Source: Schizochytrium sp. CCTCC M209059 (lineage: Eukaryota; Sar; Bigyra; Thraustochytrida; Thraustochytriidae). From it: 64,000 nucleotides of DNA. The position numbers and the translations under genes are program-made. Positions 52,136 to 61,070 of this stretch are shown piece by piece; the first letter of the stretch is position 1; every line of letters begins with the position of its first letter. The DNA lies in contig KN805385.1 in NCBI GenBank assembly GCA_000818945.1, positions 314,209-378,208 on the forward strand. The letters run 5' to 3'. A model generated the notes under the pieces. It worked only from the letters and a program-made list of their open reading frames with translations, was not told the origin of the DNA and did no database searches.

Positions 52136-53146
52136 CGCGACTTGGCTGCTCCGTTTTCGATTTGCTGCATCGCTCTGCCGCGCTGGCGTCTCCGGCTGCA
52201 CGTGCGCCACTATGATCAAGCTTGACCAGAGCAGCCTTCGATTCCATCATCCTTGATCAAAGCAGCCTCAGAGATCGGTGTGAAGAGTGTCAACTCGCTC
52301 AGAGGTGGACGACTGACGTTGCGTTCCACCCGGCCTCCAAGTCTTTTCGCGACCGACGGCGCCAGCGTCTGATCAACTCTGACCAAAGCAGCCTCAAAGA
52401 TCGGGGCGGGGCATATCGGAGTTGCGCCCTTGCTTCGGCAACTTGGAAGGCTAAGGCCTGGTCCAGCCCAGGCCTAGCCCCCGACTAAAAGAAACCATAC
52501 AAGCCCCCGAAATCAGGGTTTAGTACCAAGTGTCGCTCTGGCGCGAAAGTGCGATCTGAGGAAGACTTGGAGTGGCGGAAAGAAGAAGCGTGCTGGCCGC
52601 GGCCGGTTGCGGCTGCGGCTGCAGCTGCGGCAGCGGGTGCTGAAAGTAGGATAGATTCAATTGTTTCAGGCTATGATATCAAGTTCACGCGAGGTTGCGC
52701 GTTTTGGTGCTGGAGGACGCGCCCCTGGCTCCCGATTGTTGCTGTCGATACGTACCACCGTAAACGAGCGGCGGTACGGCGATACCCTGCTGGGATCGCA
52801 GCGCTTCGTACACGCTATTCCCATGCTCGACGGGCGCTCCTGGCCTCACCGACCGAAAGGCCGCCCATGTGTCCGCCCGTCACGAGCGTCTTGACCATAA
52901 AAGCGAGGCCGTCGGGCCGCCACAGTCTCTTCACGTTTAAGGTTGACGACTCCCGCACCAACTCGTAGGCCTCGTCCCACGGGCACGGGCCGCAAGCCCA
53001 CCATGGCGCTTCGTCTCCAAATCCGCAACGACGACGACGACGACGATGAGCGGAGTGTCCAGCATATGGAAAAGGCTTGGGGAAAAGTTTCTGTCGCCGT
53101 GCCCTGCGCGCTCTTGCAAATGACAAGAAGCTATTGATGGCGATGT
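52136..53146. other. Repeat-bearing intergenic region
   Basis: A motif GACCA(G/A)AGCAGCCT recurs at about 52227, 52256 and 52374, twice followed by CAGAGATCGG or CAAAGATCGG, indicating a small diverged direct repeat. One minus-strand frame at about 52830-53020 reads protein-like (DEAYELVRESSTLNVKRLW, then MVKTLVTGGHMGGLSVG) and continues in another frame after a stop, so it may be a second gene relic. No intact gene is supported. Confidence 0.4.
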
Positions 53147-53446
53147 TGGTGATGACGACTAGCGCCGCGCCACGGCAGCAATTACTTTTTCAACTGCAAT
53201 CGACACCACCCGTACAGACGCTGGCAGCGCCGACATCTTTCATGGCATCGACGTCGGCATCTTAGAGCGCGTCGCCAAGGCTGCCATAAAATATTTCGCA
53301 CGCCTTTGTCGTCTTGGTGCTAGGCGCCGACCCGGACATTTGCCCCGCTCTTTTACGACAAGATCATCGGTCTCAAATACGAGCAAGCACTTACTTCGAA
53401 AGGATTTCCTCGTGCGACCATCTTCAGGCCTCAGGGCGCTATTACG
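53147..53446 (+). pseudogene. Broken TIP30/HTATIP2-like short-chain dehydrogenase fragment
   Basis: One frame reads AITFSTAIDTTRTDAGSADI and then FHGID...ERVAKAA.KYF (about 53184-53300). After a frame change, another reads KIIGLKYEQALTSKGFPRA and then TIFRPQG (about 53355-53440). These match, in order, the LGTTR-x-x-AGS-x-D, YV...A..AK..G..HF and KG-x-x-E-x-x-L...F....IFRPG segments of the TIP30 (HTATIP2) NAD(P)-binding family. The two parts lie in different frames, a TAG interrupts the first, and the Rossmann start (GATG-x-x-G) is absent. I read it as a decayed copy. Confidence 0.5.
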
Positions 53447-53660
53447 CTGTGTATAATCGACGAAATGCGAGAAGGAGTAGGCCCAGGCCCACTTTCTTGA
53501 TCGTAGGCCTAGCCCTGATGAACAGAGTAAGTCTAGGCCTAGCTACGGCGTGGTCAAGTATTTCATGCACGATAATGTCGGGATCGGCGACACTATTATC
53601 GTCAACGGAACCAACCTAAGACCCGATCCGGTTCTTTCCTTCTTCGCTTTCCAAAAAAAG

Positions 53661-53740
53661 AGCAAGCAAGCAAGCAAGCAAGCGAGCAAGCAAGCAAGCA
53701 AGCGAGCGAGCGAGCAAGCAAGCAAGCGAGCGAGCGAGCG
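53661..53740. repeat. (CAAG)n/(CGAG)n microsatellite
   Basis: About 80 bp of CAAG and CGAG tetramers directly upstream of the ATG at 53762. In the adjacent frame it translates as a KQAS repeat, which links spurious ORFs. Confidence 0.9.
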
Positions 53741-53761
53741 AAGGCGTGGAAGCGCAACGAC

Positions 53762-54382
53762 ATGGTGGCGGTGCAGGTGCGCCTTTATACCGCGCCAGCC
53801 AACGTGCTGGAAGAGCATGCGTACCTGGTGGGTAGCACACAAGGTGGCCTTTCAGATGTGCTTGGCGTGGTGCACATCGATGACAAAACGTGCACGTTCG
53901 AGCGCTTTCGTGGATTAGTCGAGCTTGATTTTGGCACAGCGCAAGCCGGAACGTCGGGAGGTAGGCGCTCGACGCTCTTTCGAGAAATTCTCTTTGAGTG
54001 TGAGCAAACAAAGAACCCCCACGGCTGGACTCATCGTGTTCGAAGGTCCTCTTACCGTCTTGCGTACCTCGGCAAAGATGAATCGGACTCTGTTCCTCGA
54101 CTAGTCGACCTGAATCTTGAGGGAGAGGTGAATCTTGCACAGTACTTGCGCAAGCACGCTCGTCGCGACATCCATTGCGAGGCTTTGCAAATGATCGTCG
54201 TTCCTCTTTCGCAAGTTGGGCCAGGATGCAATGCGTGTTGCGCGGGCTGCGCGACTTGTACGGAAAGTAAACGACCGGACTCGTCTTCACAGACTAGTTA
54301 TTATCAAGACGGTCGCATACACGTTCTCGCATCAAATGCTATTGACTCGATTGAAATGGAGGGCTTGGAAATCGAATTCTAG
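53762..54382 (+). CDS. Hypothetical protein, 206 aa
   Basis: ATG-started, starting 21 bp after the tetranucleotide repeat. The first 120 residues alternate short beta strands (VAVQVRLYTA, GVVHIDDKTCTFERF, LVELDFG, STLFREILFEC), suggesting a small beta-rich domain. A Cys cluster CNACCAGCATC near 158-168 could bind metal, followed by another strand pair (RIHVLAS, IEMEGLEIEF) at the end. No family recognised. It may instead be the C-terminal part of a larger gene whose upstream part has decayed, since the TIP30-like relic lies just before it. Confidence 0.45.
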   Translation: MVAVQVRLYTAPANVLEEHAYLVGSTQGGLSDVLGVVHIDDKTCTFERFRGLVELDFGTAQAGTSGGRRSTLFREILFECEQTKNPHGWTHRVRRSSYRLAYLGKDESDSVPRLVDLNLEGEVNLAQYLRKHARRDIHCEALQMIVVPLSQVGPGCNACCAGCATCTESKRPDSSSQTSYYQDGRIHVLASNAIDSIEMEGLEIEF

Positions 54383-54801
54383 TCGTAAGGCGTGCGAATC
54401 AGAATGTGAGGGTGGGATGGAGACAGGGAGAGAAGGAGGGCGAGAGAGAAGTAATTTGGAGCATAGATCCACAATGTAACCTTTGACGGAACGCCCTTTA
54501 CGGTTAAATACATTATTTTTTGTTCCCAAAAAGCTTGGAGCATGTTCCAATGGATCTTTTCTTATCAAATAAATCCATGCATTTCGCGATCGTTCACGCG
54601 TCACGGCCTCTGTCATGATTAGTTTCTCTATAATTTCGTCCGTTTGAATAGTTTGCAAGGTTAGCCAGCTAGCAAGGTTAGCTAGCACTAAATAGCCAGC
54701 AAGCCAGCCAGCCAGCCAGCAAGCCAGCCAGTCAGCCAGCCACAATAAGTGTCTCATCTAGGCAGTTCTTTGGTTTTGGAAAAAAAAGAAATGGTCTCTA
54801 T
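54383..54801. repeat. 3' spacer with (CCAG)n/TTAGCTAG repeats
   Basis: Lies between convergent stops. Includes AGCCAGC-type repeats at about 54657-54740 with embedded GCTAGC/TTAGC words. No ORF of interest. Confidence 0.7.
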
Positions 54802-57800
54802 TCAAAAGTCAATCTCTGCAAAGCGGTCGATCTTGGTCTGGACCTGCTCAATGTCCTTTTGGACCTTTTTGCGCATGTAGAAAATGGGACAGTCGCGCGA
54901 AGTACAAAGCACATCCTGATGCAGACTACCCTGGCAGCGTTGGCACTCGGTCCAGAGGCGAGCGAAGCGATCTTCGAGATCATTCGCCTCTGCAAGGCGA
55001 TCCAGGTAAATGGACTCGCGATTCTTCTCGCAACTGCGACAAAGTCCGCCCTTGCAATCGATGGGCGCACGACAGCCAATGCACTGTAGCTTTTTCACGG
55101 CAAAGCGAGCGATGCCAACGTTGCTCGAGGGAAGAGCTTTGTAGCGTTTGAGCGTATGGTCGCCATGGAGCAGAGAATCCGGGTTGGTGAGGATCGGCGT
55201 AAAGATGCGCTTGAGTGGCTTTCCAATTTGGTCCAGGTAGTAATCGAAATCAAGGGGAATGTTGTGCTGCAAAACATACAACGGATCTTCAGACTTCATG
55301 TACGCGGGGGCCCCCTTTGCGGCCTTGATAATCACGTAGGGGACACGATCACCCACAACAGGAGCAGAACCAGCGTCGCGTGCCCGCATACGCGCAGCGA
55401 GCTCAACATGGGCCTGCTTGACTGCATAGTCCTCAGATTTGCCGCTCAGAGACTTGGTGACGATAAGAAGTGAAATGTCCACCTTGTTCTGCAAGAGTGC
55501 AGAAATGGTTTCCTTGGCGTACGCCACAGCGTCGTCGACAGAGCGATCGACAAGAATCTTGTGCAAACAAGTACCGACAACAGTCCGTGCAAGTCCGCAA
55601 TTGTCACGACGCACGGTAACGAGACCCTTGACGTCCATTTTATCGGGCTTCTCGGCGGAGCTGCAATAGTACATGCCAGCGTACGCCTTTTTTGCAAGAA
55701 GCAAAAAGGGCGAGTACACCTTTTCAAATTCCAGCGCAATGGGCTTGATGAAGAGCTCCTCCGTCAGCTCGTTTGCCGCCTTCAAGCCAAGCTCCATGGA
55801 CTCGGCCACGTCGAGACCTCCAAACTTGATCATCACAGAGTCAGTATCACCGTAAATGACCTGGGCATCAGCCTTGTAGCCATTCTTGATCGTGTATTTG
55901 CGCTCCACAGCAGCCTTGGTTGCGTCGATCATCTCGCGACCGTATGCCGTGACCGAGGAAGAAATAGGAATGCACGGCAAGGCGCCAATCGTCGCTCCAG
56001 TGAAGCCATAGACGGAGTTTGCCGAGACCTTGAGGGCCAGCTGACGTCCATTCATGACGGCCTTGCGCAGGGGGTCCTTTGCAGCCTTCATGTCCTTTTT
56101 CGCGCGCTTTCGGGCAGCCAAAAGCTCCTCCAAAATGGTCGGTAGAATACCCTTTTGCCGCTCCGTCGTTGCGAACAAGTGGCCCGTTGGCGTTTTCTTG
56201 TAGTCCTTGTTCTCGACCAGACCCTTTTCCTCACCAGTTGGAATCAGCGTTGTATAACACAAATTGTGCGCCATCATCACAGAGGGGTACAAGGAGGCGA
56301 AATCGAGCGTAGCAATCGGTTCATCATAAAACCCGCGGATCGGTTCGATCACAGTGGCGCCCTCGTACGAAACCTCGCCGTTGCCATCGCCCCCAGCGCG
56401 GGGCAACACGGGCACGATAATGTCGAGCTGCAGGCACTTGCGATAAAGCATACTGAGCACCTTGATCTGCTGACCTCGTGAAAAGAGAAAGGGCACGGGG
56501 ACACCTGTGACACGAGCCATCTCAAGGTAGTTGATGAGAACCATGAGCTTTTCGAGGAGCTGGAGCGGCAAGTATGCATCCTTGAGACAGTAGACCGCGA
56601 GACGACGACGATCTTCGTCACTTCCGCGCTGAAGATCGCTAATGATGGAATGATGTACGTCCTCCTTTTGCTGCCCAAGAAACTCGCTCGAGACAGCGTT
56701 GAGCGAGTACGAGGATAGCTTGTGGTTGCGATACATGTACTGAATCATGTCCATGACCACGCGACCCTCCATCTCAATCTCCGAATTCTCGCGAGTTCCA
56801 TATGCAGCCGAAGAAAACGTCTTTTTGTTGATTTTGGCAACCTTGTTGCGCAGCTTGCCAAGCTGACCAAATTGGGCCTCAATCTTGAGCGCCTTGGCGC
56901 GGCCCATCAAGTAGTCAAAGTCAAAGGACTCGACGTTGTAGCCCGTGACAACGTCTGGATCTGCGCGCTGAACAAGACGCGTCCACTCGAGGAGAAGCTC
57001 GCGCTCATCCGAAAAGCTCTTGACTTGCGCGCCTACAATGGGCAGGCACGAGTCAAGCACAAGCACCACCTTGGCGCGTGCGTGGTCCTCGCCCTGGACC
57101 TTGATGTAGCTTGCGATCTGGATCACCGGGTCCTGCGTGGGGTCCGGAAAGACGCCGCGCCGACCCATGCACTCAATATCGAAGGACATGATGCGCAGTG
57201 GCGCAATCGCTGACCACTCGGGCAAAGCTGGGTCGTGCGAGACAATGTCCTCGTACACGGCCTCAACTTCGAGCTGACAGCGCGACATGCGCGACGAAGG
57301 GCCTCGCGCGCGATATCGTCCCTTGGGGATGGTCAGCCAGTTGCTGCCCACGATTTCGTTGTCCACCATGTAACGCAGCACAAATGGTACGTTGCTCTCG
57401 TACGTCATGAACTGTTTTTCAGGAAACCCAGGGCATGCAAATCCGTTCTGCAAAACGCTCTTGGCCTTTGGAACGAGGTTCGGCAAGCTCATCATGACTT
57501 GGAGATACCTTTTCTTGGCCCCGCCGCAGTACCCCATGATGCTCATCTTCTCGCGGATGACCACGGCCACGACAGCAGAGCCTTGGTTAATGCGGGCTGC
57601 CGAGCACACCCGTGCGTCGAGTGCTTCGCGAAAGCGGCTCAGTTCGCTCTCGCCAAAGGCGTCTCCGGGGATGTCCGTGTAAAAGTAGGGCGTCACACCA
57701 TAGACATGGCACATAACGCTCTGACCCTTGTCAGTCACACCATACACGCGGATGATGGGTACCTCGCCTGAGCGCAAGCCTGGGACATGCTCGCCTGGTA

Positions 57801-58176
57801 CTGGGTGCTCCCGGAGTGGGTCCCCAGAGTACATGTCCATGTCAACCCACTGCAGAACAATGTCATTTTCCATCTCGGATCCGTCCAGTGCGGGACGCTC
57901 CAAGCTCAAATTCGAGGTGCCGGCATCCGCTGCATCGGCGAGCAGCGTGGCAAAGTCATCTCCGCTGTTCGCTTCCTTTTTAGCAGCGTTGAGAGCAGTT
58001 GCCGCATTTTGTGCGCTTGCGACGCCGCTTTGAGCAAAAACGTTCACCGTCTCGGCCTTTTCCATCTTGGCCGAGGCCTTCTTGGCGCGCTTCGCGTCCG
58101 GTGAGTCTTCTGCGCCGCTACTCGCGGTCTCCGGTGCCTCTGTAAGCGCCTCCGCGGGCGCGCTCACGCGCTTCAT
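54802..58176 (-). CDS. POLD1: DNA polymerase delta catalytic subunit
   Basis: Family B replicative polymerase; lagging-strand synthesis and proofreading in the nucleus with PCNA. The first in-frame ATG is at 58176 (1,124 aa). In order: a low-complexity basic N-terminus; Exo I FDIECMGRRGVFP (about 332-344); Exo II VTGYNVESFDFDYLMGR; Exo III YCLKDAYLPLQLL; Pol motif A DFASLYPSVMMAHNLCYTTL; motif B KVSANSVYGFTGATIG; motif C IYGDTDSVMIKFG; KKRY-type contacts (KKAYAGMYY). The C-terminal domain has CysA (CIGCRAPIDCKGGLCRSC) and CysB (CQRCQGSLHQDVLCTSRDC), the latter the Fe-S cluster site needed for accessory-subunit binding. All catalytic Asp residues of the exonuclease and polymerase appear intact. 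Length is typical (yeast and human ~1,100). Single exon. Confidence 0.97.
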   Translation of the reverse strand: MKRVSAPAEALTEAPETASSGAEDSPDAKRAKKASAKMEKAETVNVFAQSGVASAQNAATALNAAKKEANSGDDFATLLADAADAGTSNLSLERPALDGSEMENDIVLQWVDMDMYSGDPLREHPVPGEHVPGLRSGEVPIIRVYGVTDKGQSVMCHVYGVTPYFYTDIPGDAFGESELSRFREALDARVCSAARINQGSAVVAVVIREKMSIMGYCGGAKKRYLQVMMSLPNLVPKAKSVLQNGFACPGFPEKQFMTYESNVPFVLRYMVDNEIVGSNWLTIPKGRYRARGPSSRMSRCQLEVEAVYEDIVSHDPALPEWSAIAPLRIMSFDIECMGRRGVFPDPTQDPVIQIASYIKVQGEDHARAKVVLVLDSCLPIVGAQVKSFSDERELLLEWTRLVQRADPDVVTGYNVESFDFDYLMGRAKALKIEAQFGQLGKLRNKVAKINKKTFSSAAYGTRENSEIEMEGRVVMDMIQYMYRNHKLSSYSLNAVSSEFLGQQKEDVHHSIISDLQRGSDEDRRRLAVYCLKDAYLPLQLLEKLMVLINYLEMARVTGVPVPFLFSRGQQIKVLSMLYRKCLQLDIIVPVLPRAGGDGNGEVSYEGATVIEPIRGFYDEPIATLDFASLYPSVMMAHNLCYTTLIPTGEEKGLVENKDYKKTPTGHLFATTERQKGILPTILEELLAARKRAKKDMKAAKDPLRKAVMNGRQLALKVSANSVYGFTGATIGALPCIPISSSVTAYGREMIDATKAAVERKYTIKNGYKADAQVIYGDTDSVMIKFGGLDVAESMELGLKAANELTEELFIKPIALEFEKVYSPFLLLAKKAYAGMYYCSSAEKPDKMDVKGLVTVRRDNCGLARTVVGTCLHKILVDRSVDDAVAYAKETISALLQNKVDISLLIVTKSLSGKSEDYAVKQAHVELAARMRARDAGSAPVVGDRVPYVIIKAAKGAPAYMKSEDPLYVLQHNIPLDFDYYLDQIGKPLKRIFTPILTNPDSLLHGDHTLKRYKALPSSNVGIARFAVKKLQCIGCRAPIDCKGGLCRSCEKNRESIYLDRLAEANDLEDRFARLWTECQRCQGSLHQDVLCTSRDCPIFYMRKKVQKDIEQVQTKIDRFAEIDF

Positions 58177-59068
58177 GGACCGGGTCGGGCTCAAGCACCC
58201 AACGCCTTACGGATGGATCCACGGACTCGCTTGCTTGTTTGCTTGCGAGCGAGCGAACGTGGTCCGCCGCGCTGCGGATCGAGGCCGCGGCGATTGCCTG
58301 CCTCGCCCGGCCGGCCGGTCGTGCTTCGTTCGCGCGCGCTTGTGGGCGTCCGTTCGTTCGTGCACTGCTCTGCTCTGCTCTGCTCTGCTCTGCTCTGCTC
58401 TGCCAAATTCAAATTCAAATTCAAATTCACTCGCCGTTAGGTCTACTCCCTAGCCGTGGTCGTTAGGTTGCTCGAGCGACGTGCGTGGTGATGTAGATGG
58501 ATGCACTGCATGCAGGGTCGAGAACGCGGGAGAAAACGTGCAGCAGCAGGTGAGCGGAGCGGCCTGTCAAGTTTCGAGTTTAGATTGAGCTCACGGAGAC
58601 AGCTCATGATGAGGCAAGCGAGTGTGCGCCGCAAGGGGAAATATGATCATGACCGGAAAGTAGTCTTGCGGCTCGCTTTCGATGATTGATTTTTGGACAT
58701 ACGAAGACAAGCATGATGCTTATGGCGACCAAGTGAGCGTGGAACGTTGCGTGTCATTGAGCTTCAAAGACAACAAATGGAATATCAAACGACATTCCTC
58801 GAGACAACTCCCAGCTGCTGCAAGCAATGAGAGCTCTCCTCCTCCTCTTCTTCGTCATCATCGTCTTCCATTTCCTCTTCAACCTTGTGTATCCGTGTAG
58901 AGACTAGGCCCTAGGCCTAGGATTCCACAGTCAATTTCTCACGCAGATCACGTTTGTAAGACCAGGATCAGGAAGACGACAATTGTTGACAACAAGATTG
59001 TGTACATTTCCCATGTCGCTCGACAAGGCAAGTTTTCAACAAAAAGACAAAAAGATCTTTTCGCCACG
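58177..59068. promoter_or_regulatory. Divergent promoter region POLD1 / carboxypeptidase
   Basis: Holds (CTCTG)n at about 58364-58402 immediately followed by four AAATTC hexamers (58405-58428), roughly 190-250 bp upstream of the POLD1 ATG. A perfect 10-bp palindrome CTAGGCCTAG lies at 58911-58920, about 150 bp upstream of the carboxypeptidase ATG. No supported ORF. Confidence 0.4.
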
Positions 59069-60904
59069 ATGTGGACACGCGTCGCGGTCGTGACGGCGAT
59101 CGCCGCGACGCTCACGGGGGCTAATGCAGCGCAATGCGCCGAGCACACTACGCATAAGCACTTTGTCAGCGAGCTTTACGGCTTTGAAGATGAAGCAGAT
59201 CGAGGCCTACCGTGCATGTTCGCGGGCACCGTCGCAACAACGCGCGAGCACGAACTCTTTTACTGGCTTGTGCAACACATGAAAGGAGATCCTGCAGATG
59301 CACCGCTCGTCATTTGGGTGAACGGCGGGCCCGGTGCTTCCTCGCAGCTAGCCAACTTTCTCTTTCACGGCCCGCTCCGCGTCGTGGGTGATGGCGCAGG
59401 GGTCCGGCGCACAAACGAAACCTGGGCGGAGATTGCAAATGTAGTGTACCTTGACCAGCCCGTTGGCACAGGATTCTCCTTTGGCGAGCCATTGCTCGAA
59501 ACCATGGATCAAGTAACGGCAGAATTCACGCGCTTCATGCAAGGATTTTATGCGTTGCATCCATGGACCAAAACTCTGCCTCTTTACCTAACGGGTGAGT
59601 CGTACGGAGGCAAGTACCTGCCCATGTTCACTCGTGCGCTTCTTGACAGTGGTGTCCAGGTCGAGGCCACACTCATTGGCAATCCTCTTGTAGCTCCACG
59701 AACCCAGCGCACGGCAATGCATGTACTCCCCACGGCGCTTGGCCTCCTTGACCAGACCCAAGTAGCTCAAGTTGCCGCGCTTGAAAAAAAGTGCGAAGAG
59801 TCCATCGCAAATGACCCTTTGGCGAGCGAAGAGGCTTGCAAGAACATTACAGCTTTTATTGAAGTGGTCAGCGCCAACGTGCACGTTTATGATGCGCGAC
59901 AATTCAATTACGACTTTGCGCCTCTCGAAGACGCCGTTGTCCGCTACTTGTCGCGACCCGAGGTACACCGCCAGCTGCACGTGAGTCACAGCACCAAAAC
60001 TCCGGTGTTCGAGATGAGCTCGGCGCGCGTGGGCCGCGCGCTCAGTCTCGACAACGTTCGCGCTTACATTAACGTGTACGAGGACTTGCTCGCGCGAGGA
60101 GCGAAAATGCTCATTTATGCGGGCGAATTCGACACCAAAGATGGGCCGTTTGGTCAGGAAAGCTGGCTGCGCACGCTTCGTTTTGCAGACGAAAAGACCT
60201 TTTGGGCGCAATCGCGCAAAATATACAAACTCGCCAGTGGCCACGTCGGCGGATACTATCGCGCGACAGCCAACTTTTCCTTCATGGTCGTTCCCAAGGC
60301 AGGTCATTATGTGCCGCACAACAATTACGAGACATCATTTTCCATTCTACAGGACTACATTAATCAGGGCTCACTCGTTTGTCATGATTCTCTGACGAGC
60401 CAAAGCACCGACGTAGACGCGGGCTGCTCTGTGAGCGCCAGCCTATGTAAGGCATTGAACGAGTGCTCGGGTCATGGTGCCTGCGACTCTATCACGCGTG
60501 GGGCCTGCACCTGCGACCGCGGCTATGCGCTCGAAGACTGCTCGCTCAAGATTGAACGGATTGCAGAAAGTCAAACTGGCGCGATTACATCGAAAGTCTT
60601 TGCAACGCACGGCATCCGCTGGCTCGGCTTCGCCATCGAGTCTCTCGACGTCTCGCTGCTATCCGAGCCGTGCACATTTGATGTCTTCATTGCTCGCGAT
60701 CCCGCCAAGCAGCCGACCCATCTTGAGCATGACATTGCGCTCCGCGGACAGACAAAACTGCGCCTTAATCGAGAGGCGCTAGCATTGCCCTCTGGGTACC
60801 GAATGACTCTTCGCGTCAACGGTCTCCTTGAGGGGGAGAACCTTGCGCTTAACAGCACTCTCCGCATCCTTGGGACCTCTGCGCCAACCTCGACGATAAT
60901 GTAG
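59069..60904 (+). CDS. Secreted/lysosomal serine carboxypeptidase (S10) with EGF-like module
   Basis: Removes C-terminal residues from peptides in an acidic compartment or outside the cell. The ATG at 59069 gives 611 aa with a signal peptide MWTRVAVVTAIAATLTGANA. S10 hallmarks: VIWVNGGPGASSQ (oxyanion region; the usual GPGCSS has Ala for Cys here), YLDQPVGTGFSF, nucleophile Ser178 in TGESYGGKYLP, Asp355 in LIYAGEFDTKDG, His413 in VPKAGHYVPHNN. The triad is complete. Residues ~460-491 form one EGF-like module (CKALNECSGHGACDS, then CTCDRGY), and ~120 residues of beta-rich sequence of unknown type follow. An EGF-type tail on an S10 enzyme is uncommon and suggests attachment to matrix or membrane partners. 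Confidence 0.92.
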   Translation: MWTRVAVVTAIAATLTGANAAQCAEHTTHKHFVSELYGFEDEADRGLPCMFAGTVATTREHELFYWLVQHMKGDPADAPLVIWVNGGPGASSQLANFLFHGPLRVVGDGAGVRRTNETWAEIANVVYLDQPVGTGFSFGEPLLETMDQVTAEFTRFMQGFYALHPWTKTLPLYLTGESYGGKYLPMFTRALLDSGVQVEATLIGNPLVAPRTQRTAMHVLPTALGLLDQTQVAQVAALEKKCEESIANDPLASEEACKNITAFIEVVSANVHVYDARQFNYDFAPLEDAVVRYLSRPEVHRQLHVSHSTKTPVFEMSSARVGRALSLDNVRAYINVYEDLLARGAKMLIYAGEFDTKDGPFGQESWLRTLRFADEKTFWAQSRKIYKLASGHVGGYYRATANFSFMVVPKAGHYVPHNNYETSFSILQDYINQGSLVCHDSLTSQSTDVDAGCSVSASLCKALNECSGHGACDSITRGACTCDRGYALEDCSLKIERIAESQTGAITSKVFATHGIRWLGFAIESLDVSLLSEPCTFDVFIARDPAKQPTHLEHDIALRGQTKLRLNREALALPSGYRMTLRVNGLLEGENLALNSTLRILGTSAPTSTIM

Positions 60905-61070
60905 ACGAAATCATAAGCACTGTTTGAACTTTCTTGGCCCCCGTCCTCGAAAATTCGGAATATCTGCGCATCAATCAACGAGCGCAGAGATTTTGCTCCA
61001 AGATCACGGACCATCCTTGAATTGCTTGTTAATCCGTGTTCCCCTTTTTAAGGCGCTGTTTCCATTCCGT

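Noticed and set aside
55561..57771. Plus-strand ORFs inside POLD1
   Set aside because: Antisense shadows of a complete, well-conserved polymerase.
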